From an uncultured Muribaculaceae bacterium (GTDB lineage: Bacteria > Bacteroidota > Bacteroidia > Bacteroidales > Muribaculaceae): a stretch of 64,000 nt of DNA. Numbering within the stretch: position 1 is the first letter of the stretch; each line of letters opens with the position of its first letter. The position numbers and the translations under genes were made by a program. The notes beneath the pieces are model-generated. The model had not been told where the DNA came from and made no database searches. It saw only the letters and a list, made by a program, of their open reading frames with translations. Shown here in pieces: positions 54,987 to 64,000 of the stretch. Location: positions 62,001-126,000 of the forward strand of contig CAKUQQ010000008.1 of NCBI GenBank assembly GCA_934675575.1. Direction: 5' to 3'.

Positions 54987-56345
54987 ATGGAAGAGAATTT
55001 AGAAAAGAAGCCTAAAAGACCGCGTATAAGCGCAATGAAGGCAAATTTGCAAGAAAACGCTAATCCATCACACTTTGAGAAGGTGGACTTTAATGATGCC
55101 GGAAACGCTCCTGTAGAGGGAGAACATCAACAACGTCCGCAGCAGCCTCGTCAGGGATATGGTCGCCAGCCATATAACCAGGGCTACAATCGTGGCTACG
55201 GTCAGCCTCGTGGAGGTTATCAGCCACGCCAGCAGGGAGGTTACAATCCGAATTATCAAGGCGATGCCGACGGTGGCCGCCAAGCCGACGGCTACAATGC
55301 CCAGGGCGACGGACAAGGCTATCAGCCACGCCAACCACGCGGAGGCTATAACAACCCACGCGGCGGTTACGGCCAGCCTCGTGGCGGATATAACCAGCAG
55401 CGCGGCGGTTACCATGGCCAACCACAACGTGGCGGTTACAACCAGCAACGCCAACAGGGCGGATATAACCCACAACGCGGTGGCTATCAGGGTCAGCAGC
55501 AACGCTACGGCAAGCCTCATCAGCCTAAGCCGCAACAGCAGTTTGCTCCAGCCGGACCACGACCACAAATGCGATTCACCCCACGTCCAAAACCAGTGGA
55601 ATATGAGCAGGCTCCAATAGACCCAAATGCACAGATTCGCTTGAACAAATTCATGGCAAACGCTGGTGTTTGCTCGCGCCGTGAGGCCGACGAGCTGATA
55701 TTGAAGGGGCTTGTTAAGGTGAACGGTACTGCTGTGAATGAGCTGGGTGTGAAAATCACAGCCAAAGACACTGTGGAATATGACGGAAAAATCGTGTCGC
55801 CAGAGAAGAAGTGCTACGTGCTTCTTAACAAGCCTAAAGACACGGTGACAACAGTTGACGACCCCAACGGCCGCAAGACTGTGATGGACTTGGTGAAAGG
55901 CGCTTGCGAAGAACGCATATATCCAGTGGGCCGTCTTGACCGCAACACCACAGGTGTGCTTCTGCTCACCAACGATGGCGATTTGGCATCGAAACTCACT
56001 CACCCGAAATATGTGAAAAAGAAAATATATCAAGTGTGGACCGACAAGCCAATCAGCGAGGAGGACATGCAACACATAGCCGATGGTGTGGAGCTTGACG
56101 ACGGCCCAATACATGCCGACGCAATAAGCTATGTGTCGCCAACCGACCGCAAGCAAGCCGGAATTGAGATACACTCTGGCCGCAACAGAGTGGTGCGCCG
56201 CATTTTCGAGTCGCTTGGCTATCATGTGGTGAAACTTGACCGAGTGTATTTCGCAGGACTCACAAAGAAGAACCTGCCTCGTGGCCGTTGGCGCTACTTG
56301 ACTCAGGAAGAGGTTAACTTCTTGAAGCAGGGTTCGTTTGAATAA
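54987..56345 (+). CDS. RluB-like 23S rRNA pseudouridine synthase with Gly/Arg/Gln/Tyr-rich N-terminal extension
   Basis: 452 residues. Residues about 45-185 are low-complexity, with many RGGY, QGGY and QPRGGY repeats, as in eukaryotic RGG-box proteins. An S4 domain follows (about 213-260, 'RLNKFMANAGVCSRREADELI') and then a RsuA/RluB catalytic domain with the Asp motif 'YPVGRLDRNTTGVLLLTNDG' (about 310-330) and 'SGRNRVVRRIFESLGY'. Such enzymes form a pseudouridine in helix 80-90 of 23S rRNA (RluB class); RsuA/RluF cannot be fully excluded. The extension probably binds RNA or drives condensation, by analogy. asnS follows 91 bp on. Confidence 0.9.
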   Translation: MEENLEKKPKRPRISAMKANLQENANPSHFEKVDFNDAGNAPVEGEHQQRPQQPRQGYGRQPYNQGYNRGYGQPRGGYQPRQQGGYNPNYQGDADGGRQADGYNAQGDGQGYQPRQPRGGYNNPRGGYGQPRGGYNQQRGGYHGQPQRGGYNQQRQQGGYNPQRGGYQGQQQRYGKPHQPKPQQQFAPAGPRPQMRFTPRPKPVEYEQAPIDPNAQIRLNKFMANAGVCSRREADELILKGLVKVNGTAVNELGVKITAKDTVEYDGKIVSPEKKCYVLLNKPKDTVTTVDDPNGRKTVMDLVKGACEERIYPVGRLDRNTTGVLLLTNDGDLASKLTHPKYVKKKIYQVWTDKPISEEDMQHIADGVELDDGPIHADAISYVSPTDRKQAGIEIHSGRNRVVRRIFESLGYHVVKLDRVYFAGLTKKNLPRGRWRYLTQEEVNFLKQGSFE

Positions 56346-56436
56346 AGCACTGGTCTTAAAAAAGAAGGAATAATTTCGCGTTGGGTTTAGTGGCGCAAAC
56401 CGCGTTGCGGAGCCAACGCTAAAAAACACATAACAA

Positions 56437-57843
56437 ATGGCACTTAAAAGAACAAAAATAGTAGATGTGTTCGGTAACTCAGAGCTTGTGGGCGAGAAGG
56501 TGTGTGTGAAAGGCTGGGTGAGAACTCGCCGTGGCAACAAGCACGTTCAGTTCATAGCCCTGAATGACGGCTCTACGATTAACAACTTGCAGATTGTGGT
56601 GGATTTGGAGAAGTTCAGCGATGAATTTCTGAAACCAATCACAACAGGCTCAAGCCTGCATGTGGAGGGTGAGCTTGTGGCTTCGCAAGGCAAGGGGCAG
56701 AGTGTGGAGATTCAAGCCGAGAGCATTGAAATCTATGGAACTGCCGACCCAGAGGAGTATCCGCTGCAAAAGAAAGGCCACACGCTTGAGTTTCTGCGTG
56801 AAAAGGCTCACCTGCGCATGAGAACCAACACGTTTGGAGCAGTGTTTCGCATACGCCACAACTTGGCTTTTGCAATACACAAGTTCTTCAACGACCACGG
56901 CTTCTTCTATCTGAACACACCTCTCATCACTGAGAGCGATGCCGAGGGAGCTGGCGACATGTTTCAGGTGACAACGCTTGACCTCAACGACCTGCCAAAG
57001 ACAGAGGACGGCAAGGTGGATTACAGCAAGGACTTCTTTGGCAAGCCTACAAATCTCACTGTGTCGGGTCAGCTTGAAGGCGAGCTTGGCGCTACGTCGC
57101 TTGGCGCAATCTACACTTTCGGCCCAACGTTCCGTGCTGAGAACAGTAACACTCCGCGCCACTTGGCAGAGTTCTGGATGATAGAGCCAGAGGTGGCTTT
57201 CATTGACCTGCCGGAGCTTATGGACCTGGAGGAAGAGTTTGTGAAATATTGCGTGAAATATGCACTCGACCACTGCAAGGACGACATAGAATTCCTGAAC
57301 AAGTTTATTGACAACGGACTGATAGAAAGATTGCAGAGCGTGCTTAAAGAGGACTTCGTGCGTCTGCCATACACTGAGGGTGTGAAGATACTTGAAGAAG
57401 CACAGAAAAATGGTGCAAACTTTGAGTTCCCGGTGTCGTGGGGTGTTGACTTGGCAAGTGAGCATGAACGCTACTTGGTGGAGCACCACTTCAAGCGTCC
57501 GGTTATCATGACCGACTATCCTAAGGACATCAAGGCATTCTATATGAAGCAGAATGAGGACGGCAAGACGATGCAAGGCACCGACGTGCTGTTCCCGCAA
57601 ATAGGTGAAATCATAGGCGGTTCGGTGAGGGAAGAGAGCTATGAGAAACTCATGGCCGAAATAGACCGTCGCCACATGAAGCACGACAACTTGTGGTGGT
57701 ATTTGGAAACTCGCAAGTTTGGCACTGTGCCTCACGGCGGATTTGGACTTGGATTTGAGCGTCTGGTGCTGTTTGTGACAGGAATGCAGAACATACGCGA
57801 CGTGATTCCTTTCCCACGCACACCAAAGAATGCGGAGTTCTAA
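56437..57843 (+). CDS. asnS: Asparagine--tRNA ligase
   Basis: A 468-residue class IIb synthetase: N-terminal OB-fold anticodon domain (about 15-110, '[25 protein letters not shown]'), class II core with motif 1 near '[27 protein letters not shown]', motif 2 '[21 protein letters not shown]' and motif 3 '[10 protein letters not shown]'. It charges tRNA-Asn. The length is typical of bacterial AsnRS and the Asp/Asn discriminator region favours Asn. A terminator lies 66 bp after the stop codon. Confidence 0.96.
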   Translation: MALKRTKIVDVFGNSELVGEKVCVKGWVRTRRGNKHVQFIALNDGSTINNLQIVVDLEKFSDEFLKPITTGSSLHVEGELVASQGKGQSVEIQAESIEIYGTADPEEYPLQKKGHTLEFLREKAHLRMRTNTFGAVFRIRHNLAFAIHKFFNDHGFFYLNTPLITESDAEGAGDMFQVTTLDLNDLPKTEDGKVDYSKDFFGKPTNLTVSGQLEGELGATSLGAIYTFGPTFRAENSNTPRHLAEFWMIEPEVAFIDLPELMDLEEEFVKYCVKYALDHCKDDIEFLNKFIDNGLIERLQSVLKEDFVRLPYTEGVKILEEAQKNGANFEFPVSWGVDLASEHERYLVEHHFKRPVIMTDYPKDIKAFYMKQNEDGKTMQGTDVLFPQIGEIIGGSVREESYEKLMAEIDRRHMKHDNLWWYLETRKFGTVPHGGFGLGFERLVLFVTGMQNIRDVIPFPRTPKNAEF

Positions 57844-57909
57844 CAAAAAGCAGCCGCACACTGCGGCAATGATGAGAATTTTCTAAATTCTATTCCATCA
57901 TAAATCTTG

Positions 57910-57952
57910 AAGGGCGACCTGGCTGATGAAGTCAAGTCGCCTTTTGGTTTTT
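57910..57952 (+). terminator. Terminator of asnS
   Basis: AAGGGCGAC pairs with GTCGCCTTT around a long loop, then TTTTGGTTTTT. Confidence 0.6.
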
Positions 57953-57990
57953 GAGTGGCTGTTGCGAATGGAGTGGCATGATGACGTATG

Positions 57991-58028
57991 AAAAATAAAA
58001 GGCGGCCTCCGGTGAGGAGGCTGCCTTT
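57991..58028 (-). terminator. Terminator of rplS
   Basis: On the minus strand AAAGGCAGCCTCC pairs with GGAGGCCGCCTTT, followed by TATTTTT. Confidence 0.8.
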
Positions 58029-58062
58029 ATGGTCTTTTCGGTTGTGTTGTGACTTCCGAGAA

Positions 58063-58422
58063 TTACTTCTTGACCAACACACGGCGCTCTTTGATGCGAG
58101 CTTTCTTGCCGGTGAGTTTGCGCAGATAGTAGATTCTTGCACGGCGCACACGACCAAACTTGTTTACAACGATGTTGTCGATGAATGGAGAATCCATCGG
58201 GAAGATACGCTCAACACCGATGTTGTCGCTAACCTTGCGCACAGTGAAACGTTTCTTGTCGCCTTCGCCGTTGATTTTAATCACAACGCCGCGGTATTGC
58301 TGAATACGCTCCTTGTTACCCTCTTTGATGCGGTAAGCAACTGTGATAGTGTCACCTGGTTGGAAAACCGGAAGTTCTTTTTTAGCAGCAAATGCTTGCT
58401 CTGCAACTTTAATTAAGTCCAT
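58063..58422 (-). CDS. rplS: 50S ribosomal protein L19
   Basis: 119 residues from ATG 58422 (MDLIKVAEQAF); the frame is open a further 22 codons but L19 begins here. 'FQPGDTITVAYRIKEGNKERIQQYRGVVI' and 'RVRRARIYYLRKLTGKKARIKERR' are diagnostic. L19 lies at the 30S-50S interface. A consensus promoter and a strong terminator make it a single-gene unit, apart from rpsP/trmD found next to it in other phyla. Confidence 0.97.
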   Translation of the reverse strand: MDLIKVAEQAFAAKKELPVFQPGDTITVAYRIKEGNKERIQQYRGVVIKINGEGDKKRFTVRKVSDNIGVERIFPMDSPFIDNIVVNKFGRVRRARIYYLRKLTGKKARIKERRVLVKK

Positions 58423-58508
58423 TTTTGTTTTATGTTTTTGTATATATACAATACTTATGCAACATTCGCGGGCCACTCTTTTTCCCACCAGAGGTTACAA
58501 AAGCGGTG

Positions 58509-58539
58509 CAAATTTACGGCTTTTTTCTTAAACAGCAAA
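58509..58539 (-). promoter_or_regulatory. Promoter of rplS
   Basis: On the minus strand TTTG (58539-58536), 19 bp, TAAATTTG (58516-58509); leader about 80 nt. Confidence 0.6.
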
Positions 58540-58586
58540 ATTTCAAGACAATAAGCGTTGTCATGTAGAGTCAACAAGCGAAAAAA

Positions 58587-59171
58587 TCAGTCTTCAAGAT
58601 ATTGCTTGACATAGAGGTCGCAGCAGGCAGCAAGCTCATCATACCACTCTTGGCCAAAACGGCGGATTAGCGGCTCTTTGAGAAACTGATATATGCGCAG
58701 CTTGTTTTTGCGTCCAAGCACCTCGGCGCTCTTGCATATTTTCCATCGGTGGTAGTTGACGGTGGTGACGTTTGGGAACACCTTGACGCGAGCAGGGTAG
58801 AGGTAGCAAGAAATGGGCTTCTGGAAGTCGATGCGCCCTTGGCGGTAGGCGCGGTCGATGGCGCACTCACACACGCCGCCTGGGGCATAGCATGTGAACA
58901 CGCAGTTTTTGCCGTTGACGATAGACGTTACAAGTTCGCCGTCGCTGTCAAGATATGCCACGCCGTTTTCCTTGATCTCCCGTTGTGCCTGCGGCAGCAA
59001 GTCGTCCCATATAGCCGGCAATATCTCTTTGAGTTTTTTGAATTCGTCGTTGGTGATGGGTGCTCCGGCATCGCCTTCAATGCAGCAAGCCCCCTTGCAG
59101 GCATCTATATTGCAGCAAAAGAAGCGTTCGGCCAGCTCGGAGCTGACCACGGTTTCGCCTATTTGAAACAT
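58587..59171 (-). CDS. DUF3109-family cysteine-rich protein
   Basis: 194 residues from ATG 59171. The N-terminal third carries 'FFCCNIDACKGACCIEGDAGAP', the middle 'CVFTCYAPGGVCECAIDRAY' and 'PISCYLYPARV', and the end 'ELAACCDLYV'. The conserved Cys pattern resembles YkgJ-like zinc/iron-sulfur cluster proteins and is characteristic of the DUF3109 family common in Bacteroidota. Function is unknown; metal binding is inferred from the cysteines. It follows cdaA by 45 bp on the same strand and may be in the folP-cdaA operon. Confidence 0.85.
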   Translation of the reverse strand: MFQIGETVVSSELAERFFCCNIDACKGACCIEGDAGAPITNDEFKKLKEILPAIWDDLLPQAQREIKENGVAYLDSDGELVTSIVNGKNCVFTCYAPGGVCECAIDRAYRQGRIDFQKPISCYLYPARVKVFPNVTTVNYHRWKICKSAEVLGRKNKLRIYQFLKEPLIRRFGQEWYDELAACCDLYVKQYLED

Positions 59172-59216
59172 AGTGTTCAATTCGTTTGTTTATTGGATTT
59201 TTTGTTATAGAGTCGG

Positions 59217-59996
59217 TCAGCTTTGTGCAATCTCGCTTAGGGCGTGCTCAAGCTCGGTGCTTGTGAGCTTGAGATGAATTTCGCCCTTATGGGCATAGGA
59301 AATGTTGCCAGTTTCCTCCGAAACCACTACAGCCACGGCATCTGTTGACTGCGAAATGCCAAGCGCGGAGCGGTGGCGCAAACCAAGATAGCGTGGCAGA
59401 TTTGTGTCGTGCGACACCGGCAGAATGCAGCCGGCACTCATTATCTTGTCGTTGGCTATGATGAGCGCACCGTCGTGGAGCGGACTGTTTTTGAAAAATA
59501 TGTTCTCGATGAGGCGCACGTTGACGTTGGCGTCGATTATGTCGCCTGTGTGCTCGTAGTCGTCAAGCGGCATGGAACGCTCTATGACGATGAGCGCACC
59601 TGTTTTTGATTTCGACATGCTCATGCAGGCATACACCACAGGCATAATCCACCGCTTGCGCTCGTCGGCAGCCTCGCGCCGCCATAGCTTGGCAAGAAAT
59701 CCCCAGCCCTTGTGCGAGCCAAGCTCGGTGAGAAAACGCTTGATTTGGTCTTGAAACAAAATCACGAGAATGAACAAGCCAATGTCGATGAACTTGTCCA
59801 TGATTGTGCCTATGAGGCGCATGTCGAGAATTTTATACATCACTACCCACGAAATCACAAAGGCGAGCACACCTATGAAGATGTTGATTGTGCCCGACTC
59901 CTTCATTGTGCGGTAGATGTAGAAAAGCAGTGTGGCCACGAGAAGAATGTCTATGACATCTTTTATGCCAAACATGTTGAACAACACGTCGTCCAT
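59217..59996 (-). CDS. cdaA: Diadenylate cyclase CdaA (c-di-AMP synthase)
   Basis: 259 residues: three N-terminal membrane segments (about 12-30, 40-57 and 65-83), a short linker, then the DAC domain with 'NSPLHDGALIIANDKIMSAGC' (DGA motif) and 'LGLRHRSALGISQ' (RHR motif), the ATP-binding and metal residues. It makes c-di-AMP from two ATP at the membrane, a signal for potassium and cell-wall homeostasis. It starts 15 bp after the folP stop. The folP-cdaA order is usual in Bacteroidota, replacing the cdaA-ybbR-glmM order of Firmicutes. Confidence 0.95.
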   Translation of the reverse strand: MDDVLFNMFGIKDVIDILLVATLLFYIYRTMKESGTINIFIGVLAFVISWVVMYKILDMRLIGTIMDKFIDIGLFILVILFQDQIKRFLTELGSHKGWGFLAKLWRREAADERKRWIMPVVYACMSMSKSKTGALIVIERSMPLDDYEHTGDIIDANVNVRLIENIFFKNSPLHDGALIIANDKIMSAGCILPVSHDTNLPRYLGLRHRSALGISQSTDAVAVVVSEETGNISYAHKGEIHLKLTSTELEHALSEIAQS

Positions 59997-60011
59997 AGTG
60001 CGAGGGGAAAT

Positions 60012-60881
60012 TTAATCGTTTGTTGAACTTAGCGTTTTCATAACTATTGTGCGAGCCTCCACTGCGGCTTTCACATCGTGAACGCGCAAAATGTGGGCGC
60101 CTTTAGCAAGGGAAATCGTGTTGAGCACGGTGGTGGCATTGAGAGCCTCGGCTGGTGTGCAGCCAAGCAGCTTGTAAATCATTGATTTGCGCGAAATGCC
60201 AACGAGCAGTGGCACATTGAGCGAATGAAACCGCTCAAGGTGGTTCATCATCTCATAGTTTTGGTCGAGCGTTTTGCTGAAACCGAAACCTGGGTCGGCA
60301 ATCACATCGGTTGCGCCAAGGTCGCAGAGGGTGGCGATTTTCTGTGCCAGATAGTCGATGACCTCGGTGGTGACGTTGGTGTAATCGGTGAGCGACTGCA
60401 TGGTGGTGAAGTCGCCGCGCATGTGCATCAACACGTATGGCACATTGAGCTTTGCCACAGTGGCAAACATTTCGCTGTCGAGAATGCCACCCGAAACGTC
60501 ATTGATGATGTCGGCTCCAAGCTCCTCAACGCACCGGCGAGCCACATCGGCACGGAAAGTGTCAATGGAAATGACGGCCTTGGGGGCGTGGCGGTGCACT
60601 GCCTCAATTCCGGCTTTAAGCCGTGCAAACTCCTCGGCTGAAGCAACATCGCTTGCGTTTGGGCGTGATGAGTAGCCGCCTATGTCGATAATATCGGCGT
60701 TCTCGTCTAAAAGACGTTTTACTTTGGCTTCAATTTTCTCACTGCTGTCGCAGCGGCTGCCGGCATAGAAAGAGTCGGGAGTGGCATTTAGAATGCCCAT
60801 GACCAAAGGCTGCGAAAATGTCACGTTCTCGCCTTTGATGCGCAGGGTGAATGGCTTGAATGATTGGTTGGTGGTACTCAT
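60012..60881 (-). CDS. folP: Dihydropteroate synthase
   Basis: A 289-residue TIM barrel: 'PLVMGILNATPDSFYAGSR' (pterin/pABA loop 1), 'IDIGGYSSRPNA', 'ISIDTFRADVARRCVEELGADIINDVSGG', 'PYVLMHMRGDF', 'VIADPGFGFSKTLDQNYEMM' and 'GISRKSMIYK' follow the family order. It joins pABA to dihydropterin pyrophosphate in folate synthesis and is the sulfonamide target; no unusual insert is visible. First gene of the operon with cdaA. Confidence 0.96.
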   Translation of the reverse strand: MSTTNQSFKPFTLRIKGENVTFSQPLVMGILNATPDSFYAGSRCDSSEKIEAKVKRLLDENADIIDIGGYSSRPNASDVASAEEFARLKAGIEAVHRHAPKAVISIDTFRADVARRCVEELGADIINDVSGGILDSEMFATVAKLNVPYVLMHMRGDFTTMQSLTDYTNVTTEVIDYLAQKIATLCDLGATDVIADPGFGFSKTLDQNYEMMNHLERFHSLNVPLLVGISRKSMIYKLLGCTPAEALNATTVLNTISLAKGAHILRVHDVKAAVEARTIVMKTLSSTND

Positions 60882-61069
60882 CTTATTTATTTTTTCACGA
60901 AATTACTAAAAAAAGCACTAACCCCCAAAAGGTTATTGGAATTGTGTGGCATGGCGGCTGATGACCGGTTTTGCAAGTGTGTGCGAGATGAGGGCTGAGA
61001 AAAAGACGTTTTTTCGGATTTTTCAAATCTAAATGCCACGGTGATAGTGGAAAACTGGCATGGATTTTG

Positions 61070-61077
61070 TAACTTTG
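61070..61077 (+). promoter_or_regulatory. -7 element of gpmI
   Basis: TAACTTTG; start near 61084, leader about 52 nt. The -33 region (TAGTGG) is weak. Confidence 0.4.
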
Positions 61078-61135
61078 CATACTGAAACAGAGAAAGGTAA
61101 AAAACAACTAAATAGATACATATATCGTAGATATT

Positions 61136-62653
61136 ATGGGAAAGAAAGCGTTATTGATGATTCTTGATGGTTGGGGAATTGGTGACAAAACCAAAAGTGA
61201 TGCTATCTATAGCACCCCGACTCCGTATTGGGACAGCTTGTTGAACACATATCCACACTCACAGCTCAAGGCTTGTGGCGAGGACGTGGGTCTGCCCGAC
61301 GGCCAGATGGGAAACAGTGAGGTGGGTCACCTGAACATAGGCGGTGGCCGCATTGTGTATCAAGACTTGGTTAAGATTAACCGCGCAATTAAGGACAAAT
61401 CAATATTGAAAAATCCAGAGGTGGTGTCGGCATTCTCTTATGCACAAAAGACTGGCAAGGGAATACACTTCATGGGTTTGACATCGACAGGCGGTGTGCA
61501 CAGCGAGCTGTCGCACTTGTTTGCTTTGTGTGACATTGCCAAAGAATATGAGCTGAAAAACGTGTATCTGCACTGCTTCATGGACGGTCGTGACACCGAC
61601 CCGATGAGTGGCAAGGGCTTCATAGAGCAAGTGGAAAAGCACTGTGCCGAGAGTGCAGGTGTGATAGCCACAATCACAGGCCGCTACTATGCCATGGACC
61701 GCGACAAGCGTTGGAACCGCATAAAGCTCGCCTACGACCAGCTCGTGAATGGCGAGGGCAAGAAGAGCGACAACATGGTGGCTGCAATGCAGGAGTCGTA
61801 TGACGAGGGCGTGACCGACGAGTTCGTTAAGCCAATCGTTAACTCAACCGTTGACGGCCGCATCAAGGAAGGTGATGTGGTGATTTTCTTCAACTACCGC
61901 AACGACCGCGCCAAAGAGTTGACCATGGTGCTCACCCAGCAGGATATGCCGGAAGAGGGCATGCATACAATCAAAGACTTGCAATATTACTGCATGACTC
62001 CGTATGACGCTTCGTTTACTGGAGTACACATCTTGTTTAAGAAAGAAAACGTGCAGGAAACTTTGGCTGAATACCTGTCGTCGAAAGGCTTGAAACAACT
62101 TCACATAGCCGAGACAGAGAAATATGCACACGTAACATTCTTCTTTAACGGTGGCCGTGAAGCTCCATTTGAAGGCGAGGACAGAATTCTCGTTCCATCG
62201 CCAAAGGTGGCAACTTATGACCTGCAACCTGAAATGAGCGCTTATCTCGTGAAAGACAAGCTCGTGGCTGCAATAAAGGAAGAAAAATATGACTTCATTG
62301 TGGTTAACTATGCCAATGGCGACATGGTGGGTCACACAGGAGTGTATCCTGCCATACAAAAGGCAGTGGAGACGATTGACGCTTGTGTGAAAGACACCGT
62401 GGAAGCTGCCAAGGCAGCCGACTATGAGGTAATCATCATAGCTGACCACGGCAATGCCGACCATGCCATCAATGCCGACGGCACACCAAACACAGCCCAC
62501 TCGCTTAACCCAGTGCCATTTGTCTATGTCACAACCGACAAGAATGCCACTGTAGAGAATGGCCGTCTGGCCGATGTGGCTCCGTCAATCCTTAAGATTA
62601 TGGATTTGCCACAGCCAAAGGAAATGACAGGCAAATGCTTGATTAAGAAATAA
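61136..62653 (+). CDS. gpmI: 2,3-bisphosphoglycerate-independent phosphoglycerate mutase
   Basis: A 505-residue alkaline-phosphatase-fold enzyme. '[12 protein letters not shown]' (7-18) carries the first metal Asp, and the phospho-Ser is Ser61 in '[17 protein letters not shown]'. '[11 protein letters not shown]', '[14 protein letters not shown]' and '[12 protein letters not shown]' bind substrate, and '[13 protein letters not shown]' and '[13 protein letters not shown]' complete the metal sites. It interconverts 3- and 2-phosphoglycerate in glycolysis and needs manganese. Length is standard. It has its own promoter and a strong terminator. Confidence 0.97.
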   Translation: MGKKALLMILDGWGIGDKTKSDAIYSTPTPYWDSLLNTYPHSQLKACGEDVGLPDGQMGNSEVGHLNIGGGRIVYQDLVKINRAIKDKSILKNPEVVSAFSYAQKTGKGIHFMGLTSTGGVHSELSHLFALCDIAKEYELKNVYLHCFMDGRDTDPMSGKGFIEQVEKHCAESAGVIATITGRYYAMDRDKRWNRIKLAYDQLVNGEGKKSDNMVAAMQESYDEGVTDEFVKPIVNSTVDGRIKEGDVVIFFNYRNDRAKELTMVLTQQDMPEEGMHTIKDLQYYCMTPYDASFTGVHILFKKENVQETLAEYLSSKGLKQLHIAETEKYAHVTFFFNGGREAPFEGEDRILVPSPKVATYDLQPEMSAYLVKDKLVAAIKEEKYDFIVVNYANGDMVGHTGVYPAIQKAVETIDACVKDTVEAAKAADYEVIIIADHGNADHAINADGTPNTAHSLNPVPFVYVTTDKNATVENGRLADVAPSILKIMDLPQPKEMTGKCLIKK

Positions 62654-62681
62654 ATCTATTTCATATACTCGTTTTTAACGG

Positions 62682-62718
62682 CGACTTTGCAGGACGCGTT
62701 CTTGCAAAGTCGTTTTTT
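62682..62718 (+). terminator. Terminator of gpmI
   Basis: Perfect arms CGACTTTGCA (62682-62691) and TGCAAAGTCG (62703-62712), then TTTTTT. Confidence 0.85.
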
Positions 62719-62802
62719 GTGCTGAAAAACGACCTTATGTGATTATTTTTTTGTAATTTCGTATGTTTTGTAAATGCAAATAAAACAGCAAATTAATTTA
62801 AA

Positions 62803-64000
62803 ATGAAATCAATAATGAAAACTGCGTTGGCAGCCATGCTGATTTGTGCTGCCAATTTCACTGCGAGTGCAGAGCACGTGATAATAATGTCGGCAAACGA
62901 CACACACAGCCAGATAGAGCCGGCTGCCGACGGACGAGGTGATGTGATGCGCCGCAAAGCTGTGTTCGACAAGATAAGGCGTGAAAACAAAAACGTGGTG
63001 GCTGTTCATGCCGGTGATGCCGTGCAAGGCACTGTTTATTTCTCCATGTTTGGCGGCGAGGTGGAATATGCACTTATCGACAGCTTGGGCTACGACTTCA
63101 TTACTCCTGGCAATCATGAGTTTGACAACGGACTCGACAGCCTTGCCCACTATTACCGCAACATAAAGAAGGCAAAAATACTATCAGCAAATTATGACAT
63201 GAGCGGCACTAAACTTGCCGGAGTGGTGTGGCCATGGGCAGTTAAGGCCTATGGTGACAAGCGTGTGGGCTTCTTTGCTGTGAATGTGAATCCGCATGGC
63301 ATGATTGTTGACAAAAACTATGCTGGCATGCGTTACTTGCGCTCCGATTCGGTGGCAGACGCCACAGCCAAATATTTGAAGACGGTGCAAAAGGTGGACT
63401 ATGTGGTGATGATTTCGCACATAGGCTACACATCAATGGACCCGAAAGAACCAAATGACTCCTTGATAGTGGCCAAAAGCCACTACATTGACATAGTGGT
63501 GGGCGGACACTCGCACACTGTGATAAATCCCGGCACAGCAAAAAGTCTTGTAGCAAACGCCGACGGCAAAAAAGTGGTTATCGGCCAAAACGGCAAATCG
63601 GGCAAGTATGTGGGCAAATATGACCTTGACCTCGAAACTGGCAATGTGACTTATGAGCTTGTGGCAATCGACAAGTCGCTTGACGCAGAGGTGAACTATC
63701 CAGCCCTGTCGGCATGGCTTGCCAAATATAAGGCAAAAACTGACTCGCTGATGAACACTCCGGTGGCAAAGTCGGCCAGGTATATGAAAAACAACAGCTA
63801 TGCAAGCCAAAACTGGCTGTGCGATGCTGTGATGGAAATAGCTCCCAAGCTAACAAAAGAGAAAGTGCAATTTGCCATTATGAACAAAGGCGGCATAAGA
63901 CAAGACATGCCCAAGGGAACGGTGACTGAAGGACTGATAGACGCAATGTTTCCATTTGACAACCGCTTTGTGGTGATGGAGTTGAGCGGCAAGGATCTGC
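62803..64000 (+). CDS. 5'-nucleotidase/UshA-like metallophosphoesterase, N-terminal part (3' end outside window)
   Basis: About 399 residues are seen and the frame is open at the window edge. A signal peptide (MKSIMKTALAAMLICAAN, cut near TASA) precedes a calcineurin-like metallophosphoesterase domain: 'SANDTHSQIEP', 'VHAGDAVQGTVYF', 'ITPGNHEFDNG' and 'VVGGHSHTVI' supply the two-metal site. The chain then enters the 5'-nucleotidase C-terminal domain ('KGGIRQDMPKGTVTEGLIDAMFPF'). Periplasmic enzymes of this family dephosphorylate nucleotides. ATG 62815 is an alternative start. Confidence 0.9.
   Translation, partial: MKSIMKTALAAMLICAANFTASAEHVIIMSANDTHSQIEPAADGRGDVMRRKAVFDKIRRENKNVVAVHAGDAVQGTVYFSMFGGEVEYALIDSLGYDFITPGNHEFDNGLDSLAHYYRNIKKAKILSANYDMSGTKLAGVVWPWAVKAYGDKRVGFFAVNVNPHGMIVDKNYAGMRYLRSDSVADATAKYLKTVQKVDYVVMISHIGYTSMDPKEPNDSLIVAKSHYIDIVVGGHSHTVINPGTAKSLVANADGKKVVIGQNGKSGKYVGKYDLDLETGNVTYELVAIDKSLDAEVNYPALSAWLAKYKAKTDSLMNTPVAKSARYMKNNSYASQNWLCDAVMEIAPKLTKEKVQFAIMNKGGIRQDMPKGTVTEGLIDAMFPFDNRFVVMELSGKDL

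Noticed and set aside
55068..56540. 490-residue minus-strand frame over the RluB-like gene
   Set aside because: Leu/Ala/Val/Ile-rich translation is the complement of the RGG/Gln-rich repeat coding; it runs across the intergenic gap and into asnS. Not a gene.
56650..57861. 403-residue minus-strand frame over asnS
   Set aside because: Shadow of a real, well-conserved synthetase gene; no recognisable domain.

Overview
The window is chromosomal DNA from a gut-type member of Bacteroidales (Bacteroidota). The evidence is a SusC/SusD pair with its lipoprotein partners, a TonB-dependent receptor, two secreted proteins with type IX-style C-terminal sorting tails, a TamB/TamL pair, a folP-cdaA pair, and the Bacteroidota promoter pattern (TTTG, about 19 bp, TAnnTTTG) in front of many genes. 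Muribaculaceae or Prevotellaceae would both fit; the sequence alone does not settle the family.

Layout. 1-3.5 kb: end of an OmpH/Skp chaperone gene, hflX and a secreted GH20 hexosaminidase. 3.7-11.6 kb: a four-gene nutrient-uptake operon (SusC, SusD, zinc-metallohydrolase lipoprotein, DUF4302 lipoprotein). 12.3-14.4 kb: a secreted T9SS-type cargo protein. 11.7-12.2 and 14.46-16.29 kb: a dense field of palindromic intergenic repeats around a small HUH/Y1 transposase. 16.3-18.6 kb (minus): thrC and an aspartokinase lacking ACT domains. 18.8-22.9 kb: an MBOAT/SGNH O-acylation pair, a GNAT acetyltransferase and a GT2 glycosyltransferase. 23-28.3 kb: type II pantothenate kinase, a ThrE-like exporter, recR with a 52-residue partner, malate dehydrogenase and engB. 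28.4-33.9 kb: TonB receptor, secreted propeller protein, ROK sugar kinase. 34.2-37.3 kb: YiiX-like hydrolase, rpsO, typA. 37.5-44.6 kb: tamB-tamL. 44.9-50.3 kb: VanZ-like protein, small membrane protein, six-hairpin glycosidase, a PurF-like protein, SRP RNA and tRNA-Thr. 50.8-54.5 kb: nucleotide pyrophosphatase, purine permease, GDPD. 55-64 kb: RluB-like pseudouridine synthase with a disordered N-terminus, asnS, rplS, a DUF3109 gene, cdaA, folP, gpmI and the start of a 5'-nucleotidase.

The most unusual content is the repeat system. Composite elements, each with a long GC-rich palindrome flanked by shorter palindromes, occur at about 11.7, 14.5-16.3, 44.7 and 50.4-50.7 kb, with a solitary fragment at 34.9 kb. 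Several copies have GTAG directly before the main palindrome, and a transposase with HUH and Tyr motifs lies inside the densest cluster between two near-identical 281-bp direct repeats. This resembles the REP/RAYT arrangement known from Proteobacteria. The distant clusters carry a second repeat subfamily whose hairpin arms have changed together.

Other points to check are a PurF-like protein without the N-terminal catalytic cysteine, an ACT-less aspartokinase, sequence shared between the long leaders of the SusC and T9SS-cargo genes, and a probable SRP RNA co-transcribed with tRNA-Thr. Functions are assigned from motifs and family knowledge only; no database search was run.
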